From Mesorhizobium sp. 131-2-1 (lineage in GTDB: Bacteria > Pseudomonadota > Alphaproteobacteria > Rhizobiales > Rhizobiaceae): a stretch of DNA of 64,000 bases. Positions 17,871-25,997 of this stretch are shown in pieces. The stretch is from contig NZ_AP023247.1 in the NCBI RefSeq assembly GCF_016756535.1, forward strand, positions 2,046,501 to 2,110,500. The letters are read 5' to 3'. Position 1 is the first letter of the stretch, and each line of letters opens with the position of its first letter. The notes under the pieces are model-generated. The model did no database searches and had not been told where the DNA came from. It was given only the letters and a program-made list of their open reading frames with translations. The position numbers were made by a program, and so were the translations under genes.

Positions 17871-18719
17871 ATGGACATCTCGACCATCACGGACGCCTTC
17901 GACAGCTGGACGGACAACGCGCTTGGCTGGATCAGCGACAATGGCGAATGGCTGTTCGAATTTATCAGGGCCGTGCTCGAAGGGACCTATGGCAGCGTGC
18001 TGTGGCTGCTTCAGCTCGCCCCCTTTTACGTGATCGCAATCGTGGCGGCTCTGCTCGGATGGCGCCTGATCAACGCCTTCGCCGGCATCCTGGCAGGGCT
18101 TGCCCTGGTCTTCTGCGCGGTGATGGGGCTGTGGAGCGAAACCATGAGCACACTGGCCCTGGTGATCACCGCAACGATCCTCGCCCTTCTTGTCGGCATC
18201 CCCATCGGGATCGCGGCGGGTTTCATGAGGTCATTCGACCGGTTCCTCGAGCCGATACTCGATCTCATCCAGACACTGCCGCCCTACATCTATCTGCTCC
18301 CGGCGATCGCGCTCCTGGGTTACGGCGCCGCGACCGCGCTCATCGCCACCTTCATCGTGGCGATGCCTCCAGCCATCCGGCTCACCTCTCTGGGCATCCG
18401 GATGACGCCGAACGAATTCATCGAGCTTGGCCAGGCAAACGGTCTGACTTCCTGGCAGATGTTCACCAAGATCAGGCTTCCTTTCGCCATCCCAAGCATC
18501 ATGGCCGGCATCAACCAAAGCCTGATGATGGCCTTCGGCATGGTCGTCATTGCGGGCATCGTCGGCTCGGGCGGTCTCGGCGAGACGATCTATTCAGCGG
18601 TGCGCACACTCGACATCGCCACGTCGATCAATGCCGCAATCGCGATTGTCATCCTGACCATGGTGCTCGACAGGCTCACACAGAGCGCGGCCCGCCGCGC
18701 CAGCGGAGGCACGAGATGA
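17871..18719 (+). CDS. ABC transporter permease, ProW type (first)
   Basis: 282 residues with about six hydrophobic segments. The cytoplasmic EAA loop that contacts the ATPase is seen in ELGQANGLTSWQMFTKIRLPF, preceded by IQTLPPYIYLLPAIALLGYG, a ProW-family hallmark. It starts 15 bp after the ATPase gene and its stop overlaps the next permease start as ATGA. Most ProVWX systems use one permease gene; here two related ones follow each other, so the pore is probably a heterodimer. Confidence 0.9.
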   Translation: MDISTITDAFDSWTDNALGWISDNGEWLFEFIRAVLEGTYGSVLWLLQLAPFYVIAIVAALLGWRLINAFAGILAGLALVFCAVMGLWSETMSTLALVITATILALLVGIPIGIAAGFMRSFDRFLEPILDLIQTLPPYIYLLPAIALLGYGAATALIATFIVAMPPAIRLTSLGIRMTPNEFIELGQANGLTSWQMFTKIRLPFAIPSIMAGINQSLMMAFGMVVIAGIVGSGGLGETIYSAVRTLDIATSINAAIAIVILTMVLDRLTQSAARRASGGTR

Positions 18720-19573
18720 ACCTTGACGCGCTGCAATTCTCGCCGGGGGCTTATCTCGCACCAGCCGTCGATTGGTTGAACATGAACTTTCATCCGTTCT
18801 TCGATGGGATTGCCAGGCTGATCGAGGCGGTATTGGGCAGCATTGAAGCCGTGCTGCTCTATCCGCCGCCCTATGCGGCGATCATGGTCGCCGTCCTGCT
18901 CGCCGCGTTCTTTGTCGGTGTTCGGGTCGCGATGGTGACAGCCATCGCCCTCATCTTCTGTCTGCTGGCGGGATTTTGGGCGGCCTCGATGCAAACACTG
19001 GCGCTGGTGACGGTGGCGGTCATCATTTCCGTGTCGATCGCATTCCCGCTCGGCATCCTGGCGTCGCGCTACAGGAAGTTCGAGGCCGGGATTCGACCGG
19101 TGCTCGACATCATGCAGACCGTGCCGCCCTGGGTCTATCTGATCCCCGCGGTGATGATCTTCAGCCTTGGCCGTGTTCCGGCGATCATCGCGACGATCGT
19201 CTACGGCATACCGCCCATGCTGCGCCTGACGACGCTCGCCTTCAACCAGGTGCCAAAAGACCTCCTGGAGCTTGGCCATGCCACCGGGGCCTCGCCGCGA
19301 TCGATCCTGTTCAAGATCGAGATCCCGTCGGCCACCCCGACACTGCTGGTCGGTCTCAACCAGTGCATCCTGCTGTCGCTGGCGATGGTTGTGCTGGCGG
19401 GTCTTGTCGGCGCCGGCGGTCTCGGAGCCGAGGTGACCAGGGGATTGACGCGGATGGAAATGGGGCTCGGTCTGCGGGCAGGGCTGTCGATCGTCGCGGT
19501 CGCGATCTTCCTCGACAGGCTTATGAAAGGCCTGCTGCAGCGTCAGTCATCCGGTGCGGCAAAAGCCGCCTGA
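18716..19573 (+). CDS. ABC transporter permease, ProW type (second)
   Basis: 285 residues from ATG 18716 in a four-base overlap with the first permease. The same architecture is visible: IMQTVPPWVYLIPAVMIFSLG and the EAA loop ELGHATGASPRSILFKIEIPS. It is recognisably paralogous to the first permease but well diverged. It ends 20 bp before the second racemase-like gene, linking uptake directly to metabolism. Confidence 0.9.
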   Translation: MNLDALQFSPGAYLAPAVDWLNMNFHPFFDGIARLIEAVLGSIEAVLLYPPPYAAIMVAVLLAAFFVGVRVAMVTAIALIFCLLAGFWAASMQTLALVTVAVIISVSIAFPLGILASRYRKFEAGIRPVLDIMQTVPPWVYLIPAVMIFSLGRVPAIIATIVYGIPPMLRLTTLAFNQVPKDLLELGHATGASPRSILFKIEIPSATPTLLVGLNQCILLSLAMVVLAGLVGAGGLGAEVTRGLTRMEMGLGLRAGLSIVAVAIFLDRLMKGLLQRQSSGAAKAA

Positions 19574-19593
19574 TCCGTGGAAAGAAGTTAAAA

Positions 19594-20592
19594 ATGCGCC
19601 GCAGCTTCTTTTGCATCGACGCCCACACGTGCGGGAATCCGGTCCGGCTGGTCGCCGGAGGTGGGCCCCTGCTGCCTCATCTGCCCATCTCCGAGCGTCG
19701 CGACCTGTTCATGCGGGACCATGATTGGATTCGGCAGGCGCTGATGTTCGAACCGCGCGGGCATGATATCATGTCGGGTGCGATCATCTACCCCGCCTAC
19801 CGGGATGACTGCGATTTCGCTGTGATCTTCATCGAGGTGAGCGGGTGCCTGCCAATGTGTGGCGCCGGCTCGATCGGTCTGGTGACGGCAGCACTGGAAG
19901 AAGGACTGGTGACGCCTCGAATTCCGGGCAAGCTCTCGATCGAGACGCCGGCGGGACGAGTGGACATCCAATACGAGAAGCCGGGCAGGTTCGTGGACTC
20001 CGTGCGGATGTTCAACGTTGCCAGCTATCTGCATGCCGCCGACGTTGCCGTCGATGTTCCGGGTCTCGGCCAGCTCATCGTCGATATCGCCTATGGCGGC
20101 AACTACTATGCCGTCGTGGAGCCGCAGCGATCGTGGCCGGGCCTGGATGGCATGTCGTCGAGCGAGATCGTCGACCTCAGCCGTCGCGTGCGCGACGCGC
20201 TTGCGCCCACTTGCGATCCGGTGCATCCCGAAGACGAACGGATCCATGGCGTGCACCATGCCATCTGGTGCGACAAGCCAAGCCGTGGCGACGCCGATGG
20301 CCGCGGCGCCGTGTTCTATGGCGACAAGGCAATCGATCGCTCGCCCGGCGGCACCGGCACTTCAGCCCGCATGGCGCAACTGCATGGCAAAGGCCGACTG
20401 AAGGTCGGCGACACCTTCCGCCCGGAAAGCCTGATCGGTACGGTGTTCGAAGGGTGTATCGAGGGGGAGGCGGACGTCGGACCGTTCAGGGGTATCAGGC
20501 CAAGCGTCTGCGGATGGGCGCGCGTCATTGGCCACAACACGATCTTCGTCGACGAACGCGATCCGCTGGCTCACGGTTTCCAGATCAAATAG
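19594..20592 (+). CDS. Proline racemase-fold enzyme with Cys/Gly active-site pair
   Basis: 332 residues. Seen: CIDAHTCGNPVRLVAGG, MFEPRGHDIMSGAI, GCLPMCGAGSIGLVTAALEEG, VDIAYGGNYYAVVEP and DRSPGGTGTSARMAQLHGKG. The first catalytic Cys is kept (Cys89). The second position, Cys in epimerases and Thr in 3-hydroxyproline dehydratases, is Gly252. With one base only, two-base racemisation is not expected; a dehydratase, a one-base lyase, or a binding role should be considered. It follows the ABC permeases in the same operon. The other paralogue in the window (9906-10946) has a different substitution at both positions. Confidence 0.82.
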   Translation: MRRSFFCIDAHTCGNPVRLVAGGGPLLPHLPISERRDLFMRDHDWIRQALMFEPRGHDIMSGAIIYPAYRDDCDFAVIFIEVSGCLPMCGAGSIGLVTAALEEGLVTPRIPGKLSIETPAGRVDIQYEKPGRFVDSVRMFNVASYLHAADVAVDVPGLGQLIVDIAYGGNYYAVVEPQRSWPGLDGMSSSEIVDLSRRVRDALAPTCDPVHPEDERIHGVHHAIWCDKPSRGDADGRGAVFYGDKAIDRSPGGTGTSARMAQLHGKGRLKVGDTFRPESLIGTVFEGCIEGEADVGPFRGIRPSVCGWARVIGHNTIFVDERDPLAHGFQIK

Positions 20593-20660
20593 CCGCTGGC
20601 ATGATAGCAATCGGCAGCGCGGGAATGCGTTTGTTGGACGGATAGGCTCACAGGGCAATC

Positions 20661-21650
20661 ATGAAACCTGCGCACGAAGTTGCTGATACCGGCCGATTGA
20701 AGATCGGCTTCATCCTCGCGCGCTCCTTCACGCTCTCGGCATTCGCGCTGTTCGTGGACACGCTCAGGCTGGCGAGCGACGAGGCTGACCGGTCCGGCAG
20801 GGTTCTGGCCGACTGGCAGGTGCTGGGCAGCAGCAGGAACCTGATCACTTCGAGTTGCGGCGTCCAGGTCGCCCCGAATTCGGAATTCGTGGATCCCCAC
20901 CAGTTCCACTACATCGTTGTGGTTGGCGGCCTGCTGAACAGCGACGCGCCGGTCGACACCGAAACGGTCAGCTATCTTAAGCGGGCCGCCGCCTGCAGGG
21001 TCACCCTGATCGGGGTCTGCACCGGGACGTTCATCCTGGCCGAGGCCGGCCTGATGAAATACCACCGCACATGCGTGAGCTGGCTCCATTATCAGGCGTT
21101 CCGTCAGCGCTTCCCCGATCTCGACGTCAGGTCAGACCGCCTGTTCAATCTTGATAACGCCCGGGGCTCGTGCGCCGGTGGCAGCAGCGCGGCCGACATG
21201 GCCGCGTCGATCGTCAGGCGCCATATCAGCAAGGAGGCCGAGCGAAACGCGCTCGAAGTGCTGCAGATCGAGAAGGCGCGCTCACCCTCGGACATCCAGC
21301 CGCGCAAGCCGGCCTTTATCGAATGCCAGGATCCCCGGCTCAAGGCCGCGCTGATCATCATGGAGAACCATGTCGACAACAAGCTCTCCATGCCCAAGCT
21401 CGCCGCTTCCGTCGGACTGTCGCGAAGGCAGCTCGAGCGTCTGTTCAGGGAGAAGACAAAGAATTCCCCGGCTCTCATCTACAAGAGGGTGCGCCTGGAG
21501 CGCGCCAAGCAACTGCTGACGCAGACGAGGGCTCCGATGATCGAGATCGCCATCGAAACCGGGTTTGAAAACGCCTCGCATTTCTCGCGGCTTTTTCACC
21601 AGACGTTTGGCCAGTCGCCGAGCAAGTTCAGGTCGGCGGTTTCGGAATGA
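20661..21650 (+). CDS. AraC-family regulator with DJ-1/GlxA-type amidase-like domain
   Basis: 329 residues. Residues 15-190 form a class I glutamine amidotransferase-like (GlxA) domain, including the nucleophile-elbow-like LIGVCTGTFILAEAGLM. Residues 225-325 hold two AraC helix-turn-helix motifs (MPKLAASVGLSRRQLERLFRE and IEIAIETGFENASHFSRLF). This architecture is shared with GbdR, CdhR and ArgR, which respond to glycine betaine, carnitine and arginine in other bacteria. Its place at the end of a betaine-type transporter operon fits sensing of a quaternary or cyclic amine. It is convergent with the T3SS block. Confidence 0.9.
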   Translation: MKPAHEVADTGRLKIGFILARSFTLSAFALFVDTLRLASDEADRSGRVLADWQVLGSSRNLITSSCGVQVAPNSEFVDPHQFHYIVVVGGLLNSDAPVDTETVSYLKRAAACRVTLIGVCTGTFILAEAGLMKYHRTCVSWLHYQAFRQRFPDLDVRSDRLFNLDNARGSCAGGSSAADMAASIVRRHISKEAERNALEVLQIEKARSPSDIQPRKPAFIECQDPRLKAALIIMENHVDNKLSMPKLAASVGLSRRQLERLFREKTKNSPALIYKRVRLERAKQLLTQTRAPMIEIAIETGFENASHFSRLFHQTFGQSPSKFRSAVSE

Positions 21651-21653
21651 GAA

Positions 21654-21703
21654 TTTGAGGCGCGCCGGGTTTGAATGATTTGAGATGCGCCGGGTTTGAA
21701 TGA
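21654..21703. repeat. Two tandem 25-bp repeats
   Basis: Copy 1 covers 21654-21678 and copy 2 covers 21679-21703, directly adjacent. Both begin TTTGAG and end GCGCCGGGTTTGAATGA; they differ at two positions. They lie immediately after the AraC-family stop codon, between convergent genes. Confidence 0.8.
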
Positions 21704-21810
21704 CAAGTCCAAGCGCGCGCATCGTCATCAAAGCGATCGATCTTGCGGCTGTAGGAAAGATAGGAGCGGGAGAGCGCCACCGCCTTTTCCCCCACATATT
21801 CAACTACAAG

Positions 21811-21845
21811 CTCCGGCTTCGATGCTACCGCTGAGCGAAGCGGAG
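21811..21845. terminator. Possible bidirectional hairpin between araC-type gene and sctU
   Basis: CTCCGGCTTCG (21811-21821) can pair with CGAAGCGGAG (21836-21845) with one bulged G. It sits at the convergent ends of the AraC-type regulator and sctU. No U-run is evident on either strand, so the call is tentative. Confidence 0.3.
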
Positions 21846-21854
21846 GATCCTACC

Positions 21855-22895
21855 TCAAGTGAGCCCGTGCCGGACGAGATGGCGAACGACCGGCGAAAAC
21901 ATCTGCTGGCCGATATAGGATCCGGTGTTCGCATCCTCGAAGAGTGGTTCGGCGACGGCCGCATCCTCGACTATCGCGATACCTGCCTGGCGCGCTTGAG
22001 CCATTATCTCATCGGCTGCGCGGCCTTGGCCCTTGCCGACGACTGTCGGCACCGGCGTCTCACCCTTGATGTAGCGCAACGCCACGGCGCGGTCGGCGGA
22101 CACGAACACGATGACCGCGTTTTTCACACCGAGCTTCGCAGGCTGCATCACCGCTTCGCGCCGCTGCCGCTGCTGTTCATGGCGGATCAAGGGATCGCCT
22201 TCGAGATCCTTGTGCTCGCGCTTGTATTCGGTTGTCGTCATGCGCATGTCGCGCAGGAACAGCCAGCGCTGAATGGGAACGTCGATCACGCCGATGACGA
22301 CAAAGGCCAGTGCGGCGGCAACCCCAAGAGGTGTCAGCACCGCCTTGATAATCGGCTCCAGGCATGACGGACCGCAGCCCGGCGCATCGAAGAGCGGCTG
22401 CAGCCATGCGATCAAGATGAAGACGAAGAGGCTTGCCAGCAACACCACCTTGATCAGGCCCTTGGTGAACTCGATGACGTTGCGGAGCGACAGGATCTTC
22501 TGAAGACCCTTCGCCGGGTTTATGTGATCGAACTGCGGCTTCAGCGGCTCAAACGAGAAGACCGGCCCGAATGTCCCCAGCATGCCGAAGGCCACGGTGA
22601 GAACGACAACGATCCCGACTAGCGGCAATGTGGCGAGCATCAGCAAAGAGAAGAAATGGCGGATGGCCCGCAGGCTGACCTCCCTGAACGAGCCGTCGGG
22701 CATCGTCACGGTTTGCACGAGTTCCGAAAGGTGCTTGAACAGTATCGGCCAGGAAAAATAGAGATAGGCGAGCGCCGCGAAAAGCGTGAAGCCTGAGACC
22801 AGGTCGCGGCTCTGCGAAACCTGGCCTTTGCGGCGGGCGTCCCGAAGCTTCTTGTCGGACGCCGGTAGTTTCTTTTCCTCAGCTTCTTCGGCCAT
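21855..22895 (-). CDS. sctU: T3SS export-gate switch protein SctU (RhcU), NPTH motif absent
   Basis: 346 residues: four hydrophobic segments in the first 215, then the cytoplasmic domain. SctU normally cleaves itself at Asn-Pro-Thr-His to switch substrate class from early needle components to late effectors. Aligning on the flanks (EYKREHKDLEGDP upstream and KGETPVP downstream) puts VSAD where NPTH should be (IVFVSADRAVALRY), so neither the cleaving Asn nor the Pro is present. The fold around it is otherwise well kept. The gene follows sctV with a 167-bp gap and has a poor ribosome-binding site. It is the last gene of the minus-strand block and is not in its usual place after sctT. Confidence 0.92.
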   Translation of the reverse strand: MAEEAEEKKLPASDKKLRDARRKGQVSQSRDLVSGFTLFAALAYLYFSWPILFKHLSELVQTVTMPDGSFREVSLRAIRHFFSLLMLATLPLVGIVVVLTVAFGMLGTFGPVFSFEPLKPQFDHINPAKGLQKILSLRNVIEFTKGLIKVVLLASLFVFILIAWLQPLFDAPGCGPSCLEPIIKAVLTPLGVAAALAFVVIGVIDVPIQRWLFLRDMRMTTTEYKREHKDLEGDPLIRHEQQRQRREAVMQPAKLGVKNAVIVFVSADRAVALRYIKGETPVPTVVGKGQGRAADEIMAQARQAGIAIVEDAAVAEPLFEDANTGSYIGQQMFSPVVRHLVRHGLT

Positions 22896-23062
22896 GTTGC
22901 AATCTTATCGCAATGTATGGTCCGACTAACCGTCGCGATAGCGAGCCGGCGCAAAGCCGTCCGCCTGTCGACAGCGGCTGGTCGAACGCCTGCTGCGGCA
23001 TCGTGGATTGTCATGCCGTTCCTCTCCTGAATCCCCAAAAGTCTCCGTCCGTCCGGCTGGCG

Positions 23063-25231
23063 TCATGAGATTGCCTCTTGCCCGGCCTTCGGCTGAGCCG
23101 GTGGCAGCGACTGGGAGATATTGCGCGCGCCGGCTTTGCCCGAGCGGCCGGCGATCGTGGCCAGCGGCTGGACGTTGAATTCCTGCGCGAGTTCCTGGAA
23201 GGACAGAACCGGAAGCTCGATGGCATTGTGAGTGAGCAGGCTGCGCATATGACGGCGCACGTCCATCGCGGCGAGGACGACCGGCGAGACATCGGTGGCG
23301 CTTTGCCCCAGCGCTCGCTCGATTTCGGTGACCAGGGCCTGCGCATCATCGTCGGAAAGATTGAGGAATGTGCCGGTCGATGTGCTTTGCACCGCATTTC
23401 GCAGGATATCCTCCGCCGATCGCTGCAGCACATACGCTGCAATGATGTTGTTGCGGCCGGCTGAGCGGAAGCTGATCTGGCGTTTCAAGGATGTGCGAAC
23501 ATATTCCGTCAGCAGGACGACGTCCTGCTCGCGCTGGCCCCATTCGATCAACGCTTCGAGGATCAGGCGCAGATTGCGGATCGGCACGTTTTCGCCGACG
23601 AGGCGGCGAAGCACCTCCGCGATCTTCTGCAGCGGCACGATCTCCTGCGCCTGCCTGACCAGATCTGCATAATCTGGTTCCATGTCCGACAGGAGCCTGC
23701 GCGTCTCCTGGATCCCGACGAAATGGCCGGCATAGAGCCGAAGCGCATTTCCGGTCCATCTGGCCGCTGTTTCCGCCGGTGCGGAAAACACGAAGCCAGC
23801 CTCTTTCAGAGCCGATATCTGGCTGTCATCGACCCACGCGAATTTGCGCTGACCAGCAATCGAAGGCCCTTTTTCGTAAGTTACTTCGAGCAGTTCGAGA
23901 TGCGTCGCGTCCGCTTCGACAAGAACGCGCTCGGCAGGAATCTCCGCATCCAGGATGGGCGCGCCCTCCAGGTCGACACGGATGCCTCGCGGCGAAAGCA
24001 TTTCGTCGACCTGCATGCCGATGGCCGGAACGTCGACACCGAGATCGCCGAAGAGCTCGCGGCGCACGCCGTCGGCGAGCGCGGCAAATTCGGGCTCCGG
24101 GATCGCGTGTGCGAGCTCGGTTCCGAGGCGGACGATCACGCGGTAGGAAGGAGGCAGTGTTCCGGCGCGGATTGCTGAAAGCGACGCGGAATCCCCCGGT
24201 TGTTCGTGCACGGCGATCTGGCCGATGTCCTTCGGTTCGGATTCCTTTGCGGTGCGGCGATTGATTGCATAGGCGCCCGCTCCGAAGCAGGCGCCAAGGA
24301 TCAGGAACACGATGGCAGGGAAGCCTGGCACCAGGGCGAGGCCGACCATGATCACCGCGGCGAGCCCGAGCGCCCGTGAATCCCGCAGGAGCTGGCTGGT
24401 TATCTGCCGGCCAAGGTCGCCTGTACCGTCCGCGCTGCCGACACGCGTTACCATCGTGCCGGCGGCGACGGCGACCAGCAGTGCCGGTATCTGCGCCACC
24501 AGCCCGTCGCCGACGGTGAGCAGCGAGTAGGTCGCGGCCGCATCCCCCAGGGACATATCATGCTGCAGCGTGCCAACCGCGAAACCGCCGATCAGGTTGA
24601 CCAGAATGATCACGATGCCGGCGATGACGTCGCCCTTGACGAATTTCATGGCGCCGTCCATCGCGCCGAACAGCTGGCTCTCGCGCTCCAGCTGCTGGCG
24701 CAGACGGCGTGCCTCCGCCTGATCGATGTCGCCGTTGCGCAACTCGGCGTCGATGCTCATCTGCTTGCCCGGCAGCGCGTCGAGGGTGAAGCGCGCGGCG
24801 ACCTCGGCGACGCGCTCCGCACCCCGCGCAACCACGATGAACTGTGCGACGGTGATGATCAGGAAGATGACGAGGCCGACCGCGATGCTGCCGCCGACGA
24901 CGAAGGTGCCGAAGGCGGTGATGATCTCGCCGGCGTCGGCCTGGAGCAGGATCAGTCGCGTGGTGGTGATCGTTATCGCCAGCCGGAACAAGGTGGCGAT
25001 GAGGATGACCGATGGCAGCGATGAGAACTGGAGCGGATGAGAAACGTAGAACGATGCCAGCAGGATAAGCACGCTGATGGCGATGTTCGCGGTGATGAGC
25101 ATGTCGACGAGAAACGTCGGCAATGGAATGAGCATCATCACCACCGCGACGAGCATCAGCACGGCGATGACCAGGTCGCTGCGGCGTGACAGCCTGGCAA
25201 GGAATTGCAGAAGCCGCTCCGACATGGTCAT
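23063..25231 (-). CDS. sctV: T3SS export-gate protein SctV (RhcV)
   Basis: 722 residues, normal for the SctV/FlhA family. About eight transmembrane helices occupy the first 330 residues, including the highly conserved PLPTFLVDMLITANIAISVLI and the FHIPEP-type cytoplasmic loop region (FTLDALPGKQMSIDAELRNG). The rest is the cytoplasmic nonameric ring domain that receives chaperone-effector complexes (LGTELAHAIPEPEFAAL and SFRSAGRNNIIAAYVLQRS). It starts as ATGA overlapping the end of sctY, its normal partner chaperone gene. Confidence 0.95.
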   Translation of the reverse strand: MTMSERLLQFLARLSRRSDLVIAVLMLVAVVMMLIPLPTFLVDMLITANIAISVLILLASFYVSHPLQFSSLPSVILIATLFRLAITITTTRLILLQADAGEIITAFGTFVVGGSIAVGLVIFLIITVAQFIVVARGAERVAEVAARFTLDALPGKQMSIDAELRNGDIDQAEARRLRQQLERESQLFGAMDGAMKFVKGDVIAGIVIILVNLIGGFAVGTLQHDMSLGDAAATYSLLTVGDGLVAQIPALLVAVAAGTMVTRVGSADGTGDLGRQITSQLLRDSRALGLAAVIMVGLALVPGFPAIVFLILGACFGAGAYAINRRTAKESEPKDIGQIAVHEQPGDSASLSAIRAGTLPPSYRVIVRLGTELAHAIPEPEFAALADGVRRELFGDLGVDVPAIGMQVDEMLSPRGIRVDLEGAPILDAEIPAERVLVEADATHLELLEVTYEKGPSIAGQRKFAWVDDSQISALKEAGFVFSAPAETAARWTGNALRLYAGHFVGIQETRRLLSDMEPDYADLVRQAQEIVPLQKIAEVLRRLVGENVPIRNLRLILEALIEWGQREQDVVLLTEYVRTSLKRQISFRSAGRNNIIAAYVLQRSAEDILRNAVQSTSTGTFLNLSDDDAQALVTEIERALGQSATDVSPVVLAAMDVRRHMRSLLTHNAIELPVLSFQELAQEFNVQPLATIAGRSGKAGARNISQSLPPAQPKAGQEAIS

Positions 25232-25560
25232 CCGACACCTCGTTGCGACAGGAAGTTGAGCAAGGCACTGTGCGCCTCGGCCTTGCGCCCGGCCACGAGC
25301 AAAGCGCGGCTCTTCAGCAATGCAAGCGCCGGGTCGTCCATTCCTTCCAAGGTCTCCAGCCTTGCAATCGTGGCAAGCGCCTTTTCCGCCTCGCCATCAA
25401 GTATGAGCAGGTGCGCCAATGTCCTGAGGACGCCGGCATTTCCCGGCGAGAGCTGTGCGGCGATAAGCAGGTACGCCGCGCCCCGCTTTGCCTGCCCATG
25501 ACAGCCATAGAGATAGCCCAGGACATGCAGCAGATGGACCGTGTCATGCGGGTCGGTCAG
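25228..25560 (-). CDS. sctY: SctY-type tetratricopeptide protein, probable CTG start
   Basis: About 110 residues of TPR-like helices (HLLHVLGYLYGCHGQAKRG, then LRTLAHLLILDGEAEKALAT and ALLKSRALLVAGRKAEA). Size and repeat pattern resemble SctY/YscY-type chaperones that bind SctV and a co-chaperone. No ATG, GTG or early TTG is in frame. CTG at 25560-25558 is preceded at good distance by GAAGGA and overlaps the upstream stop as CTGA, mirroring the ATGA overlap with sctV at the other end. A TTG at 25419 would remove nearly half of the repeats. The CTG start is inferred. Confidence 0.65.
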   Translation of the reverse strand: MTDPHDTVHLLHVLGYLYGCHGQAKRGAAYLLIAAQLSPGNAGVLRTLAHLLILDGEAEKALATIARLETLEGMDDPALALLKSRALLVAGRKAEAHSALLNFLSQRGVG

Positions 25561-25997
25561 ATTCCGATTCCTTCCTGCATGCGACCAAGCAGCTCGCGAT
25601 GACGCTCGATTTCATCCTCCATCAGCGTTCTTGCCAACGTCTTGAGTTGCTCGCCGCCCTCGAGGCCGGGGACCAGATGCGTTACAAAATGCTGGAGAAT
25701 AGGGACGGAGCGACGCAGGATGGCCGGCTCGGGAACAACGGGCATGACGAAGTTGGCGAGTACCTCGTCAAGCGATTCGCCGGCCGCACCTTGGGACGAC
25801 TGGAATTCCGCGGTTTCCGGCTTTTCAGCAGCAGCGGCCGATTTTGTCCCTTGAGCACGGTTTGCTGCTTTGTCGACGCCATTCATCCGTCGCCGGTTGA
25901 TTGCCTGACCGCGCGCGCCTTCCGCCTGCCGCACCTCGCGGCCGGCTGCATCCATCCTTGCCGAATCGAACCGCGGTCCTTCAAGCCGGCGGTTCAA
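25557..25997 (-). CDS. Uncharacterised protein of the sctD-sctV operon
   Basis: Up to 146 residues from TTG 25997, which overlaps the sctD stop as TTGA; ATG 25955 or 25886 are alternatives with no better ribosome-binding site. The N-terminal half is polar and low in complexity (Arg/Ala/Gln-rich). The C-terminal half is helical (ANFVMPVVPEPAILRRSVPI and LARTLMEDEIERHRELLGRM). I do not recognise a family. Its place just before the SctY-type gene is where small T3SS chaperones or co-chaperones (SctX, SctE) are found, so a chaperone role for a needle or gate component is possible. Confidence 0.6.
   Translation of the reverse strand: MNRRLEGPRFDSARMDAAGREVRQAEGARGQAINRRRMNGVDKAANRAQGTKSAAAAEKPETAEFQSSQGAAGESLDEVLANFVMPVVPEPAILRRSVPILQHFVTHLVPGLEGGEQLKTLARTLMEDEIERHRELLGRMQEGIGI

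Noticed and set aside
22706..23014. 102-codon frame starting at ATG 23014 with AGGAG, overlapping the start of sctU
   Set aside because: Two-thirds of it is out-of-frame sctU sequence. It could aid translational coupling for sctU, which has a poor ribosome-binding site, but I see no protein family.
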